NCBI GenBank assembly: GCA_001660395.1
Contig: LXWE01000002.1
Coordinates: forward strand, 744,001 to 808,000
Reading direction: 5' to 3'
DNA: 64,000 nt
Source: Alteromonadaceae bacterium XY-R5
GTDB taxonomy: Bacteria; Pseudomonadota; Gammaproteobacteria; Enterobacterales; Alteromonadaceae
Of this stretch, positions 1 through 9,748 are shown piece by piece. The notes below the pieces were generated by a model. That model saw only the letters and a program-made list of their open reading frames with translations, did no database searches and was not told the DNA's origin. Each line of letters begins with the position of its first letter. The first letter of the stretch is position 1. The translations under genes and the position numbers were made by a program.

Positions 1-483
1 CTGTCAGCGAATATCGCGCTTGAACAGTCTTATGGGCATATCGATGGCGATAGCGCATCGTTAGGTGAATTGGTTGCGCTTATTTCGGCACTGACGGGAG
101 TACCCGTATCTCAGTCACTTGCGATTACCGGCTCTATCAACCAGTACGGCCAGGTTCAGTCTGTCGGCGGGGTAAATGAAAAAATCGAAGGGTTCTTCAA
201 AGTTTGTCAGCATCGTGGATTAAACGGTGAACAAGGGGTAGTGATCCCTAAGTCAAACCAAATTAATCTAATGCTCGATAAAGAGGTCATCAGTGCAGTA
301 AAAGAAGGCAAATTTCATATTTACGCAGTGGACACCGTTGATGAAGCGTTAACCCTGTTAATGGGGAAAGATGCCGGAGAACTGAACGTCAAAGGGCGTT
401 ATCCAAAAGGATCGATTAATTATCTGGCAGTTAAACGGCTTTATCAGATTTCCACTATTGTCAATGGCGCGGATGAAGAGTAA
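1..483 (+). CDS. Lon-family (LonB-like) ATP-dependent protease, C-terminal end
   Basis: The reading frame is open from the first base, so the gene begins upstream of the window. The visible 160 residues are the S16 proteolytic domain: the catalytic serine lies in GDSAS (residues 17-21 of the fragment) and the catalytic lysine in GGVNEKIEGFF. This Ser/Lys pair defines Lon-type peptidases. The short, divergent C-terminus after the domain fits the LonB/YcbZ-type Lon homologue rather than classical Lon, but the AAA region that would settle this is outside the window. It reads in the same direction as the OsmC-like gene that follows. Confidence 0.85.
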   Translation: MSANIALEQSYGHIDGDSASLGELVALISALTGVPVSQSLAITGSINQYGQVQSVGGVNEKIEGFFKVCQHRGLNGEQGVVIPKSNQINLMLDKEVISAVKEGKFHIYAVDTVDEALTLLMGKDAGELNVKGRYPKGSINYLAVKRLYQISTIVNGADEE

Positions 484-522
484 CGTGCCGCTAAAATTTG
501 AATGCTATCTACTGAGGTTGAG

Positions 523-930
523 ATGCAAGCAAGCGTAAAATGGAAAGAAAATCTAACGTTGGAAGGCACGTCCGAGACTGGGCATACCCTGACAATGGAT
601 GGATGTGGTGGCCAAAACGGCCCGACACCAATGGAATTGGTTTTGCTGGCTGCCGGTGGTTGCAGCAGTATTGATGTTGTTTCTATTCTGGAAAAGGCGC
701 GTCAGGACGTGACGGATTGCCAGGTTAAAATAGATGCCGACAGAGCGGAAACTACCCCCAGAGTATTTACCCGAATCCATCTGCATTTTGAAGTGACAGG
801 CAAGGGACTGAGTGAAAAGCATGTGCAGCGCGCAGTGGATTTGTCGATGGAAAAATATTGTTCTGTGTCATTGATGCTGGGCAAACACTGCCCGATTGAA
901 CACAGTTACAGCGTGATCGAAGCCGCCTAA
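523..930 (+). CDS. OsmC/Ohr family protein, YhfA-like
   Basis: A 135-residue OsmC-fold protein close in sequence to E. coli YhfA. It has the APMEM-like segment (PTPMELVLLAAGGC) with the first redox cysteine, and a second cysteine in the MEKYCSVSLML segment; this pair is the peroxidatic/resolving cysteine arrangement of the family. I start it at ATG 523 rather than ATG 502 because a GAGG Shine-Dalgarno lies six bases upstream and the resulting N-terminus (MQASVKW) matches YhfA. The physiological substrate of YhfA is not established; thiol-dependent peroxide reduction is a family inference. Confidence 0.88.
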   Translation: MQASVKWKENLTLEGTSETGHTLTMDGCGGQNGPTPMELVLLAAGGCSSIDVVSILEKARQDVTDCQVKIDADRAETTPRVFTRIHLHFEVTGKGLSEKHVQRAVDLSMEKYCSVSLMLGKHCPIEHSYSVIEAA

Positions 931-963
931 GGCGGTCATTCTAAGATAAGTAAGAGCTAAATT

Positions 964-1446
964 ATGATTACTAAAGATAAAGTTGTGCAGATGTACTACA
1001 CCATCACTGATCTGGATGGTACGGAGTTAGATAGTAACAAAGGCGGTGAGCCAGTCGCCTATCTGCATGGCCATGATGGCATGATGCCAGGTATTGAAAA
1101 GTCATTAGAAGGCAAAGCCGCTGGCGATAGCTTCAGCGTCGAGCTTGCTGCCGCAGACACGTTTGGCGAAATTCAGGAAGGTGCTGAACAGCGCGTTTCC
1201 GTTAAGCACCTGATGGGCGCCAAAGTTTGGAAGCCTGGTATGGTTGCTGTCGTTAATACGGATCACGGTCAGCGTCAGGTTACGGTATTAAAAGTGGGTA
1301 AGTTTATGGCGACGGTCGATCTTAACCATCCATTTGCCGGTAAAACACTGAAGTTCGATTTTGAAGTGGTTGATGTACGTGATGCTACGGAAGAAGAGAT
1401 TTCCCACGGCCACGCTCATGGGCCAGGTGGTCACCACCATCATTAA
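964..1446 (+). CDS. slyD: FKBP-type peptidyl-prolyl isomerase SlyD
   Basis: 160 residues: an FKBP domain with the inserted IF chaperone flap (about residues 70-125), followed by a short histidine-rich tail ending HGHAHGPGGHHHH. The domain order and the metal-binding tail are typical of SlyD, a cytoplasmic prolyl isomerase/chaperone that also stores nickel for hydrogenase maturation. The tail is shorter than in E. coli and has no cysteines, so metal capacity is probably lower. A bidirectional hairpin terminator follows directly. Confidence 0.93.
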   Translation: MITKDKVVQMYYTITDLDGTELDSNKGGEPVAYLHGHDGMMPGIEKSLEGKAAGDSFSVELAAADTFGEIQEGAEQRVSVKHLMGAKVWKPGMVAVVNTDHGQRQVTVLKVGKFMATVDLNHPFAGKTLKFDFEVVDVRDATEEEISHGHAHGPGGHHHH

Positions 1447-1455
1447 GTTTTGAAT

Positions 1456-1483
1456 AAAAACACCGCCTTCAGGCGGTGTTTTT
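1456..1483. terminator. Bidirectional intrinsic terminator between slyD and the GGDEF gene
   Basis: Perfect stem AAAAACACCGCC / GGCGGTGTTTTT with a 4-base loop, flanked by A-tract and T-tract, so it can end transcription from both converging genes. The stop codon of the GGDEF gene lies inside the hairpin. Confidence 0.88.
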
Positions 1484-3277
1484 ATTCATATCTGCGGTAA
1501 ATTCGGCAACTTGATTGCGGCCATCTTCTTTCGCTTTATATAGCGCCACATCCGCTTGTTTTAGCACGCCATCTAATTGAAAACGGCTGGTTGTGCTGCT
1601 GGTAACCCCAAAGCTGGCACTAATGCTGAAGTCATGACCACTTGCGCTGGTATTGATTTGAGTCAGGCCAACTCGGCATCGTTCTGCAATTTCCAGTGCT
1701 TTGGGTAACTCACAGCCGGCCAGTAAAATAGCAAATTCTTCACCGCCAATTCGAGCAACCAGGTCGTTATCTCGACAATGACGGCGGATTTCTGTTGCAA
1801 CCATCTTTAATACCCAGTCTCCTGTTGGGTGACCATAGTTGTCGTTAACCTGCTTGAAGCGATCGACATCCAGCAAAATCAGACACAGTGACCGACTATT
1901 CTGCTGGCAGTAACGTAGGGTATGCTTCGCCTGAAAATTAAAATGGTGACGATTGGCTAATTGCGTCAATTCATCTGTCTGCGCCTGTATTTCCAAACGT
2001 TTTTGATAGCGTCTTGTGCCTACCGCCCAACGCAACAACAATAATAAACTCAGTAACAGACAAGCAAACAGCAGGCGATCATTATTGAGCTTTTGATCCG
2101 TGAGCTGTCGCTGCACTTTTAACAGTGTATTTTCCTGATTTAACTCATTAATTTCTCGCTGGGCAGCAAGTGATTCAAAGCGGGCTCGGTTGATTGCCAG
2201 CTCGCGCACAGCAACTTCGTTTAGGTATACCTTATCTGATTCGGCCCAAGCTTTGAGATGTCTAAGCGCGTCTTTGTAATCCTGACGATCTTCAGCCAGT
2301 TGGGCGAGGGCTTTATGGGCTTCGATTTTAGGGAGTATCTGGCCCAAATTGTCTGCAAGTTGAATCGCCTGCTGCAAATGATCCCGGGCCAGTTCCCGAG
2401 CCTGTAACTGGTAAGCTATTTGTCCTTTCACACTGTGATACATAGCAGCAAGCCAAGGATATTCTGACATATTAATGCGTTTTTCGTACAAACGAAGATA
2501 GGCCATGGCGCCGTTGTAGTCGTGCTCGAGGGTGTAGGACAGGCTCGAATACAAGTGAATAAAGCCGAGGTCAGGTTTATCGTCGGCTTTGGCACAATCG
2601 GTTAATCCTAACGCCCGACGGCTGGTATCTGTAGCTGCCCCCAAATAATAATTGGCTTCCAGGTACAAGCGAGTGGCCCGGCATTTCTGCGCCGCGCTAG
2701 TTGCATACTGTAACGCAATCTCAGCCTGTCTTTTACCATCTTCAAATTGTTCAAATTGATTCAGGGTGCTTGCGGTGACCAGATAACTAATCGCACGAAG
2801 CTCAGGAGTCGTGATTTTTTCATCGAGGTAGTTTAGGTATTCCAGCCAGTAGCTCCCCTGAAAATAGTCGCGTTGTCTGGTGTAAATTTGGATCAGTGCC
2901 AGAATGGAATAAAACTGCAGTTCGACCTTGTGTGCCTCTCGGGCTAAAGGTTTTAATCTGGCCACCGCATCAGCAATATCACCACGCTGAGTTTCTAACA
3001 GGCTCTGTAAATAGCTGAAAGTTTCCTGCTCTGCCATATTCATATCGGGTCGGTACGGGGTCAACTCTGTCATGAGCGCACTAAATTCAACCTCGGCGGA
3101 AACAAAAGGGTTATAGCCAGCTGCTACCTGAGCCTGGTGTAGTAAAGCCGGGATGTTTAAAGGCGGAGTAGGTTGTGCGGTTGCCGCAGGGAGTGATGTG
3201 CTGGCATGTGCAGCACTAATTCTTTCGAACAGTGTAACGATGATAAAGATAGCAATGATTCGGAACAGACGGGCCAC
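1469..3277 (-). CDS. TPR-containing membrane diguanylate cyclase (GGDEF)
   Basis: 602 residues. An N-terminal signal/anchor (residues 1-25) is followed by a long periplasmic region of helical TPR-like repeats (about 40-350), a short coiled coil, one transmembrane segment (about 402-420) and a cytoplasmic GGDEF domain. The active site is GGEEF at about 511-515, and an RDND sequence five residues upstream forms the RxxD inhibitory I-site, so the enzyme should make c-di-GMP and be product inhibited. No EAL domain is present. The ligand of the TPR sensor region cannot be read from sequence. It is monocistronic and converges on slyD. c-di-GMP output could feed the biofilm/exopolysaccharide locus 10 kb away, but that is inference. 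Confidence 0.9.
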   Translation of the reverse strand: MARLFRIIAIFIIVTLFERISAAHASTSLPAATAQPTPPLNIPALLHQAQVAAGYNPFVSAEVEFSALMTELTPYRPDMNMAEQETFSYLQSLLETQRGDIADAVARLKPLAREAHKVELQFYSILALIQIYTRQRDYFQGSYWLEYLNYLDEKITTPELRAISYLVTASTLNQFEQFEDGKRQAEIALQYATSAAQKCRATRLYLEANYYLGAATDTSRRALGLTDCAKADDKPDLGFIHLYSSLSYTLEHDYNGAMAYLRLYEKRINMSEYPWLAAMYHSVKGQIAYQLQARELARDHLQQAIQLADNLGQILPKIEAHKALAQLAEDRQDYKDALRHLKAWAESDKVYLNEVAVRELAINRARFESLAAQREINELNQENTLLKVQRQLTDQKLNNDRLLFACLLLSLLLLLRWAVGTRRYQKRLEIQAQTDELTQLANRHHFNFQAKHTLRYCQQNSRSLCLILLDVDRFKQVNDNYGHPTGDWVLKMVATEIRRHCRDNDLVARIGGEEFAILLAGCELPKALEIAERCRVGLTQINTSASGHDFSISASFGVTSSTTSRFQLDGVLKQADVALYKAKEDGRNQVAEFTADMNKNTA

Positions 3278-3448
3278 AGTAATTCACGCAACGTATTTGG
3301 TACAGCTGCGTTCATCATACCCAATGACAGGATGTGAGACGATACCTAATGAAGCGGGTGGAGGTGGCTGGAAATGTACTCAACTCCTCTGCAGGCCACG
3401 TTAATCGCGACAAGAGGAGTTGAGGATAGGTATTCTCAGGTATACCTA

Positions 3449-3745
3449 CTATGCTTTTGGAATCTGAATCTTTCTGTCATCGCTGCGACGGAACATTACC
3501 AGAACATGACCAATGACCTGTAATTTTACCGCTTGAGTTTCGCGAATGATGGCGTCCATGATCAGCGCTTTGGCTTCACGGTCGTCAGTAGGCACTTTTA
3601 CCTTGATCAATTCGTGGTGGCTAAGGGCTGAGTCGATTTCGGCAATTACGCCTTCAGTCAGACCATTACCGCCAAGTTGAACGACGGGCTTGAGTGAGTG
3701 TGCAAGACCTTTCAGGTATTGCTTTTGTTTTGTTGATAACTTCAT
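3449..3745 (-). CDS. yhbY: Ribosome assembly RNA-binding protein YhbY (CRS1-YhbY domain)
   Basis: 98 residues, full length for the family. It has the KH-like CRS1-YhbY core with the GGNGLTEGV loop (GxxG type) and the LIKVKV strand. YhbY binds pre-50S ribosomal particles. In related genomes it is divergent from rlmE-ftsH; here it is divergent from ftsH, with rlmE reduced to a remnant in between. Confidence 0.92.
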   Translation of the reverse strand: MKLSTKQKQYLKGLAHSLKPVVQLGGNGLTEGVIAEIDSALSHHELIKVKVPTDDREAKALIMDAIIRETQAVKLQVIGHVLVMFRRSDDRKIQIPKA

Positions 3746-3866
3746 TTAGGCAAGTTTCTTACAATTTAATTTAAGCGAAACGGTTGAAAAAGGGTATTCT
3801 AGCGCCATCTTATGCGTATTCCTAATGGCGAATGCGCTAATTGATGAAAAAGTGCGTAAGCTTAAT

Positions 3867-4136
3867 AAATACAGCGGTATTGATGTCAGACATTCACGGC
3901 CCAGTGCTGTAAGACCACTTAGCGTGGTGTATTTGCTAGAGTGAATAGTCGGTATTGACGAAAGGTTTTATGAAATTCAGCCCGGTTATTGTGGTCGAAG
4001 TGGATATCTATCATAAATTTGGCTGAGTTTTCAGAATGTTGTCTAAGACGTTTCGTCTGAACGAAATCCAAACAAACATGGGTTTCAGGCAGGTTCCAGA
4101 GCGGTTTATCTGGTAGCGACGTGCTACAAACTGTAG
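3867..4136 (+). pseudogene. rlmE: Decayed 3' half of rlmE (23S rRNA Um2552 methyltransferase)
   Basis: The 445-base stretch between yhbY and ftsH has no intact gene, yet one frame ends in SRAVYLVATCYKL-stop at 4095-4136, which matches the C-terminus of RlmE (E. coli ends SREVYIVATGRKP). Upstream in the same frame, YLLE at 3930-3941 lines up with the conserved YLVE of RlmE. The distance from that tyrosine to the end is 68 codons, exactly that of E. coli RlmE by my count from memory. Stops at 3942, 4014 and 4044 interrupt the frame, and the N-terminal half is absent because yhbY begins there. The alignment was made by eye, so this is a strong suspicion rather than proof. The RNA may still serve as the ftsH leader. 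Confidence 0.6.
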
Positions 4137-4190
4137 TAGTCTTAGGGGTACAACATTCTTATCGAATTGTTTAATTAGAGGTTAAAAGCG

Positions 4191-6134
4191 TTGAGCGACA
4201 TGGCAAAAAATTTAATCTTGTGGTTAGTGATAGCCGTAGTGCTGATGTCGGTTTTCCAGAGTTTTTCTCCCGGAGAATCGTCACGAGTACAAACCGATTA
4301 CACCACCTTCCTGAAAGAAGCCAATCAGGGAATGATTCGTGAAGTTCGTATTGATAGCGAAACTCATGAAATTCGCGGTACCAAACGTTCTGGTGAAACC
4401 TTTACCACCTACATTCCGTATTTCGATGACCAGCTGATTTCTGATCTGGTTAAACAGGATGTTAAAGTACTTGGTGAACCACCTGAGCAGCCATCTATCC
4501 TGACATCTATCTTTATTTCCTGGTTCCCAATGTTGCTGTTAATTGGTGTGTGGATTTTCTTCATGCGTCAAATGCAGGGCGGTGGTGGCCGCGGTGCAAT
4601 GTCTTTTGGTAAGAGCAAAGCACGCTTATTGGGTGAAGACCAAATTAAAACCACTTTTGCTGATGTCGCCGGTTGCGATGAAGCAAAAGAAGATGTTGTT
4701 GAACTGGTAGACTTCCTGCGTGATCCATCCAAATTCCAGAAGCTTGGCGGAAAAATTCCGAAAGGCGTACTGATGGTAGGTCCTCCTGGTACCGGTAAAA
4801 CCTTGTTGGCGAAAGCCATCGCGGGTGAAGCAAAGGTTCCGTTCTTTACCATTTCGGGTTCTGACTTTGTTGAAATGTTCGTGGGTGTGGGCGCATCTCG
4901 TGTGCGTGATATGTTCGAACAAGCAAAAAAATCCGCACCTTGTATTATTTTCATCGACGAGATTGACGCCGTTGGCCGCCAGCGTGGCGCAGGTTTAGGC
5001 GGTGGTCACGACGAGCGTGAGCAAACATTGAACCAAATGCTGGTGGAAATGGATGGCTTTGAAGGTCACGAAGGCATCATTGTTATTGCTGCGACTAACC
5101 GCCCAGACGTATTAGACCCTGCGTTATTGCGTCCAGGCCGTTTCGACCGTCAGGTAGTTGTTGGCTTGCCTGATATTCGTGGTCGTGAACAGATTTTAAA
5201 AGTGCATATCCGCAAGGTGCCAGTTGCAGACAATGTTGAACCGTCAGTGATTGCCCGTGGTACCCCTGGTTTCTCAGGTGCCGATTTGGCAAACCTGGTA
5301 AACGAAGCGGCTTTATTTGCTGCTCGTGGCAATAAACGTCTGGTCTCGATGGAAGAGTTCGATAAAGCGAAAGACAAGATCATGATGGGCGCAGAGCGCA
5401 AATCAATGGTGATGACTGAGCAAGAGAAGGCAATGACGGCCTACCACGAAGCCGGTCACGCTATTGTTGGACGTTTAGTACCTGAACATGATCCTGTGTA
5501 TAAGGTATCTATTATTCCTCGTGGTCGCGCGTTAGGTGTGACTATGTACCTGCCAGAGCAGGATCGTGTAAGCCACAGTAAACAACACCTGGAATGTATG
5601 ATTTCTAGTTTGTTTGGTGGTCGTATCGCTGAGCAGATCATCTATGGCGATGAAAAGGTTACGACAGGTGCGTCTAACGACATCGAACGTGCTACGGATA
5701 TCGCGCGTAAGATGGTGACCCAATGGGGCTTGTCGAGCAAAATGGGTCCTATGCTTTACGCAGAAGAGGAAGGTGAAGTCTTCCTTGGTCGTAGCATGAG
5801 CAAAGCCAAGCATATGTCTGACGATACTGCTCGTGCGATTGATGCTGAAATTAAGTCTGTTATCGATCGTAACTACGATCGTGCATATAAAATTTTAGAA
5901 GAGAACATCGACATCCTGCATTCTATGAAAGATGCATTGATGAAGTATGAAACCATTGATGCTAAACAGATCGATGACCTGATGAACCGTGTTGATGTGC
6001 GTCCACCTGCTGATTGGGATGGCTCGGATAAGGGCGATAACAATAAGCCAACTGGTGGTGCGACTGTTAGTAGTGACGGTCAGAGCACAAAGTCTGGTCC
6101 AGCTGTCGGTAAACCCGGCGACCTGCCAGGTTAA
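4191..6134 (+). CDS. ftsH: ATP-dependent zinc metalloprotease FtsH
   Basis: 647 residues, nearly identical in layout to E. coli FtsH: two N-terminal transmembrane segments (about 5-23 and 103-122) around a small periplasmic domain, an AAA+ module with Walker A GPPGTGKT and Walker B IIFIDEID, the SRH region, and an M41 protease domain with zinc motif HEAGH. It degrades membrane and short-lived regulatory proteins such as LpxC and sigma32. A TTG start (4191) is chosen because AGAGG lies nine bases upstream; ATG 4200 (MAKN) is the alternative. It is the first intact gene after the decayed rlmE and is followed by a terminator. Confidence 0.97.
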   Translation: MSDMAKNLILWLVIAVVLMSVFQSFSPGESSRVQTDYTTFLKEANQGMIREVRIDSETHEIRGTKRSGETFTTYIPYFDDQLISDLVKQDVKVLGEPPEQPSILTSIFISWFPMLLLIGVWIFFMRQMQGGGGRGAMSFGKSKARLLGEDQIKTTFADVAGCDEAKEDVVELVDFLRDPSKFQKLGGKIPKGVLMVGPPGTGKTLLAKAIAGEAKVPFFTISGSDFVEMFVGVGASRVRDMFEQAKKSAPCIIFIDEIDAVGRQRGAGLGGGHDEREQTLNQMLVEMDGFEGHEGIIVIAATNRPDVLDPALLRPGRFDRQVVVGLPDIRGREQILKVHIRKVPVADNVEPSVIARGTPGFSGADLANLVNEAALFAARGNKRLVSMEEFDKAKDKIMMGAERKSMVMTEQEKAMTAYHEAGHAIVGRLVPEHDPVYKVSIIPRGRALGVTMYLPEQDRVSHSKQHLECMISSLFGGRIAEQIIYGDEKVTTGASNDIERATDIARKMVTQWGLSSKMGPMLYAEEEGEVFLGRSMSKAKHMSDDTARAIDAEIKSVIDRNYDRAYKILEENIDILHSMKDALMKYETIDAKQIDDLMNRVDVRPPADWDGSDKGDNNKPTGGATVSSDGQSTKSGPAVGKPGDLPG

Positions 6135-6153
6135 TATCACCTCAAGTTGATAT

Positions 6154-6190
6154 AAAAAGGCGCGTTCTGGCAACAGAACAGCGCCTTTTT
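6154..6190 (+). terminator. Intrinsic terminator after ftsH
   Basis: Hairpin AAAAAGGCGC-GTTCTG / CAGAAC-AGCGCC followed by TTTTTT. It separates ftsH from folP, although read-through is likely since the gene order is conserved. Confidence 0.8.
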
Positions 6191-6221
6191 TACATAGTCT
6201 CGCTTAGTTTCCGGGGAACAC

Positions 6222-7046
6222 ATGCAATTCAAAGATAAGTATCTGGCGTTGTCACAACCCAGAGTAATGGGGATCCTGAATGTTACTCCCGATTCTTTTT
6301 CCGATGGCGGCAGTTACACGACATTAGACAAAGCCCTTATTCAGGCTGAACGCCTGCTGGCCGAAGGCGCGGATTTTATTGATATCGGCGGGGAGTCAAC
6401 GCGTCCTGGTGCTGCTGAAGTATCTGAACAGGAAGAACTAGACCGGGTGGTCCCCGTTGTGGAAGCCATCACTCAGCGTTTTGATACCATCATTTCGGTT
6501 GATACCAGTAAAGCCGGGGTTATGACAGAGTCAGTGAAGGCTGGCGCAGGTCTGATCAACGATATTCGTTCGTTAAGTGAACCTGGCGCATTACGGGCTG
6601 CTGCAGAGAGTGGTGCCGCAGTGTGTGTGATGCATATGCAAGGACAGCCAAGAACTATGCAACTCGCGCCTGATTATGCAGATGTAGTTGCAGATGTGAT
6701 GGCGTATCTCGGGCAACAAATTCTTCGCTGTGAGCAGGCTGGCATCAGAAAAGACAGAATTCTGCTTGACCCTGGCTTCGGATTTGGTAAAAACCTCGAA
6801 CATAATTATACCCTGCTGGCAAAATTGGCTGAATTTCATCAGTTTGCCGTCCCGCTATTGATTGGCATGTCGCGTAAAACCATGATTGGTCAATTGCTCA
6901 ATCGGAAAGTGGATGAACGTCTGGCCGGTAGTATTACTGTGGCAGCGATTGCCGCACAAAAAGGCGCACAAATTATTCGGGTACACGACGTTAAGGAAAC
7001 CGTCGATGCACTGAAGATAGTCGCTAAAGTGAAAGAATTAGAATAA
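6222..7046 (+). CDS. folP: Dihydropteroate synthase
   Basis: 274 residues. It carries the two family signatures: VMGILNVTPDSFSDGG near the N-terminus (pterin-binding loop) and DIGGESTRPGA around residue 55. It also has the LLDPGFGFGK segment and the C-terminal IIRVHDV strand. It condenses para-aminobenzoate with dihydropterin pyrophosphate in folate synthesis and is the sulfonamide target. It stands nine bases before glmM, as in E. coli. Confidence 0.96.
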   Translation: MQFKDKYLALSQPRVMGILNVTPDSFSDGGSYTTLDKALIQAERLLAEGADFIDIGGESTRPGAAEVSEQEELDRVVPVVEAITQRFDTIISVDTSKAGVMTESVKAGAGLINDIRSLSEPGALRAAAESGAAVCVMHMQGQPRTMQLAPDYADVVADVMAYLGQQILRCEQAGIRKDRILLDPGFGFGKNLEHNYTLLAKLAEFHQFAVPLLIGMSRKTMIGQLLNRKVDERLAGSITVAAIAAQKGAQIIRVHDVKETVDALKIVAKVKELE

Positions 7047-7055
7047 GGAAGCAAT

Positions 7056-8399
7056 ATGTCAGAGCGTAAGTATTTTGGAACAGATGGCATACGGGGCAAA
7101 GTGGGTGAAAGTCCAATTAATCCTGAGTTTGTCACCAAACTTGGCTGGGCTGCGGGTAAAGTGTTAGCTGGTCGCGGTACCAATAAAGTATTAATTGGTA
7201 AAGACACTAGGATTTCTGGCTATATGCTCGAGTCGGCTCTGGAAGCGGGTCTGTCAGCCGCCGGTATCGATATCGCTCTGTTAGGTCCGATGCCGACGCC
7301 AGCCATTGCCTATCTGACGAAGACATTCCGTTGTGAAGCAGGCATCGTGATCAGTGCCTCTCATAATCCTTATTACGACAATGGCATCAAGTTTTTCTCT
7401 TCTAATGGCTTTAAGTTAGATGACGAGATAGAAGCAGCGATTGAAGCACAGATGGAGCAGCCGCTCGAGTGCGTCGCGTCCGATGAATTGGGCAAAGCGA
7501 CCCGAATTGGCGATGCCGCAGGCCGCTATATTGAATTTTGCAAAGGCACCTTCCCGTCAGATCTATCCCTCAAAGGCCTGAAGATTGTGGTGGATTGTGC
7601 CCATGGCGCGACTTATCACATTGCACCCAATGTATTGGCGGAACTGGGAGCCAAAGTCATTGAAATGGGCACCAAGCCAGATGGGTTGAACATTAATGAT
7701 AAGGTTGGAGCGACCTCATTAGATGCCATCCGTCAGAAAGTTTTGGATGAAAAGGCCGATCTCGGCTTTGCATTGGATGGTGACGGAGACCGGATTATGC
7801 TGGTCGATCACAAGGGTAATGTCGTCGATGGTGACCAAATTGTGTATATCATTGCGCGCGATGCCCTTAAAACAGGTCAGCTTAAAGGCGGCGTTGTCGG
7901 AACGCAAATGAGTAACCTGGGCCTTGAAGTTGCTTTAACTGAACTAGGGATCCCGTTTGCGCGCAGCAAAGTGGGTGACCGATATGTGATGGAATTGCTG
8001 AAAGAAAAAGGCTGGTGTATTGGTGGTGAGAATTCAGGCCATGTATTGAACCTACGTCTGGCATCTACTGGTGACGGCATTGTTTCAGGATTACAGGTGT
8101 TGGCTTGTATGCTAAACACCGAAATGAGCCTGTATGAACTGACCCGAGGCATGCAAAAGTATCCGCAAACTCTGATTAACGTTCGCTTTAATGATAATGG
8201 AACTGATCCGCTCAATCATGATGAGGTGATCGGAGCGGTGAAGGAAGCCGAAGTACAACTGGCTGATAGCGGTCGGATATTGCTACGTAAAAGCGGCACA
8301 GAACCTTTAATTCGGGTTATGGTTGAAGCCGAAAAATCGGTGGATTCGGACAAATGGGCAGCGTTTATTGCCGATGCTGTGCGTAAAGTAACCGCTTGA
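7056..8399 (+). CDS. glmM: Phosphoglucosamine mutase
   Basis: 447 residues, full length. The phosphoserine loop is [12 protein letters not shown] (serine near residue 102), the metal-binding loop is DGDGDR (about 242-247), and the substrate loop GENSGH and C-terminal phosphate-binding [11 protein letters not shown] are present. It converts glucosamine-6-P to glucosamine-1-P for UDP-GlcNAc, feeding peptidoglycan, LPS and probably the exopolysaccharide encoded downstream. A strong AAGGAAG ribosome site precedes the ATG. Confidence 0.97.
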   Translation: MSERKYFGTDGIRGKVGESPINPEFVTKLGWAAGKVLAGRGTNKVLIGKDTRISGYMLESALEAGLSAAGIDIALLGPMPTPAIAYLTKTFRCEAGIVISASHNPYYDNGIKFFSSNGFKLDDEIEAAIEAQMEQPLECVASDELGKATRIGDAAGRYIEFCKGTFPSDLSLKGLKIVVDCAHGATYHIAPNVLAELGAKVIEMGTKPDGLNINDKVGATSLDAIRQKVLDEKADLGFALDGDGDRIMLVDHKGNVVDGDQIVYIIARDALKTGQLKGGVVGTQMSNLGLEVALTELGIPFARSKVGDRYVMELLKEKGWCIGGENSGHVLNLRLASTGDGIVSGLQVLACMLNTEMSLYELTRGMQKYPQTLINVRFNDNGTDPLNHDEVIGAVKEAEVQLADSGRILLRKSGTEPLIRVMVEAEKSVDSDKWAAFIADAVRKVTA

Positions 8400-8419
8400 T
8401 CTTAATAAAAGAACTTTTT

Positions 8420-8448
8420 CCCCATGGCTACTTGTATAATGTCATGGG
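8420..8448 (+). promoter_or_regulatory. TATAAT box within an inverted repeat upstream of tpiA
   Basis: CCCCATG and CATGGGG form a 7-bp inverted repeat, and a perfect TATAAT lies between the arms at 8435-8440. No clear -35 is seen. It may be a tpiA promoter, a weak terminator of glmM, or both; the sequence alone does not decide. Confidence 0.35.
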
Positions 8449-8499
8449 GTTAGTTAATATCACGCCCGCTTTTTGCCGGGCCAGTAATGGAGTGTAAAC

Positions 8500-9243
8500 G
8501 TGAGCAAACGTCGTCCCTTAGTGGCTGGAAACTGGAAAATGAATGGAAGTCTCGCGCTGGTTGACGAAATGAAATCAGCACTTGAAGCGAGCGAGTTTGC
8601 TAATACAGATGTGTTAGTATGTCCACCATTTCCATACTTGGGTAGTTTAGCCTCTGATGGATTTATCCTGGGTGCGCAGAATCACAGTAAGTTTGATGCT
8701 GGTGCACATACAGGCGAGACGTCAGCAGCGATGCTTAAAGAGTTTGGTTGCCGTTACGTAATTGTCGGTCATTCCGAGCGCAGAGAAGACAATAACGAGT
8801 CTAATCTGGATGTCGCAGAAAAAGTTGAAACTGCGATTAATGCCGGCCTGATTCCAATTTTATGCGTAGGGGAATCAGAACAAACCCGAGACGCTGGTAA
8901 AGAAAACGAATTTATTGCCGAGCAACTTGACGCTGTTTTAAAGTTGATTGGTATCGCTAATGTTGCGAAAATTGTCATTGCTTACGAACCCATTTGGGCG
9001 ATCGGCACTGGTAAAACCGCGTCACCTGAGCAAGCTCAGGCTGTTCACGAGTTCATTCGTAGCCACTTGACAAAGGAAAATGCAGACGTCGCAGCATCAG
9101 TTCAGATACTGTATGGCGGAAGTGTTAAAGCGAGTAACGCAGCAACGTTATTCTCACAGCCAGATATTGATGGCGGTTTGATTGGCGGTGCAAGTTTAAA
9201 CGCTGAAGAGTTTTTGGCGATTTGCCAAGCGGCAAATGCCTAG
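8500..9243 (+). CDS. tpiA: Triosephosphate isomerase
   Basis: 247 residues from a GTG start. Catalytic residues are visible: the N-terminal GNWKMNG (Asn, Lys), the histidine in VGHSERR (about 95), and the glutamate in AYEPIWAIGTGK (about 165), plus the phosphate-binding YGGSV and GGLIGGASL. It interconverts dihydroxyacetone phosphate and glyceraldehyde-3-phosphate. It lies nine bases before secG. Confidence 0.97.
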   Translation: MSKRRPLVAGNWKMNGSLALVDEMKSALEASEFANTDVLVCPPFPYLGSLASDGFILGAQNHSKFDAGAHTGETSAAMLKEFGCRYVIVGHSERREDNNESNLDVAEKVETAINAGLIPILCVGESEQTRDAGKENEFIAEQLDAVLKLIGIANVAKIVIAYEPIWAIGTGKTASPEQAQAVHEFIRSHLTKENADVAASVQILYGGSVKASNAATLFSQPDIDGGLIGGASLNAEEFLAICQAANA

Positions 9244-9252
9244 AGGAAAGAC

Positions 9253-9618
9253 ATGTTACATACAGTATTAATCGTTGCTTATTTGATTGTTGCACTGTTG
9301 CTGATTGGTTTAGTACTGATCCAACAGGGTAAAGGTGCAGACATGGGCGCTTCATTCGGCTCTGGCGGTTCAAATACCGTATTTGGCGCACCTGGCGCAG
9401 GAAACTTCCTGACGCGCAGCACAGCTATTTTGGCAACGCTGTTTTTCGTAATTAGCCTGGTGTTAGGCAGTCTTGCTTCTCACAAAGAAAAAGCATTAGA
9501 CGAGTGGGAAAATTTGGAATCACCAGCAGCGGTTAGTCAGCCTGCTGAAGAAGTTCCTGCTGATGTGCCTGGTGTTGAACAAAAGCAGCCAGCTCAGGAC
9601 GACGTACCACAGTCTTAA
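9253..9618 (+). CDS. secG: Preprotein translocase subunit SecG
   Basis: 121 residues with two transmembrane helices (about 3-22 and 54-72) linked by the conserved glycine-rich cytoplasmic loop containing QQGKGADMGASFGSG. The acidic, proline-rich C-terminal tail is typical of gammaproteobacterial SecG. It is the small auxiliary subunit of the SecYEG channel. It is followed at once by tRNA-Leu, the usual arrangement. Confidence 0.95.
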   Translation: MLHTVLIVAYLIVALLLIGLVLIQQGKGADMGASFGSGGSNTVFGAPGAGNFLTRSTAILATLFFVISLVLGSLASHKEKALDEWENLESPAAVSQPAEEVPADVPGVEQKQPAQDDVPQS

Positions 9619-9628
9619 AATCGAATTG

Positions 9629-9715
9629 GCGGATGTGCTGAAATTGGTAGACAGGCAGCGTTGAGGTCGCTGTGTGAGCAATCACGTGTGGGTTCAAGTC
9701 CCACCATCCGCACCA
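9629..9715 (+). tRNA. tRNA-Leu (anticodon GAG)
   Basis: 87 nt including encoded CCA. The acceptor stem GCGGATG pairs with CATCCGC (9705-9711). The anticodon stem is CAGCG/CGCTG around loop TTGAGGT, anticodon GAG at 9663-9665. It has the long variable arm of class II tRNAs and the GGTTCAAGTCC T-loop. It decodes CUC/CUU leucine codons. Confidence 0.96.
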
Positions 9716-9725
9716 TAAAATAGAA

Positions 9726-9748
9726 GCCCGGCTTTTGCCGGGTTTTTT
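9726..9748 (+). terminator. Intrinsic terminator after tRNA-Leu
   Basis: Stem CCCGGC / GCCGGG with a TTTT loop, followed by TTTTTT. It closes the secG-tRNA transcript. Confidence 0.85.

Noticed and set aside
8461-8481. GCCCG...CGGGC hairpin before tpiA as a terminator
   Set aside because: The T-run is in the loop, not after the stem, and the tpiA ribosome site follows at once.
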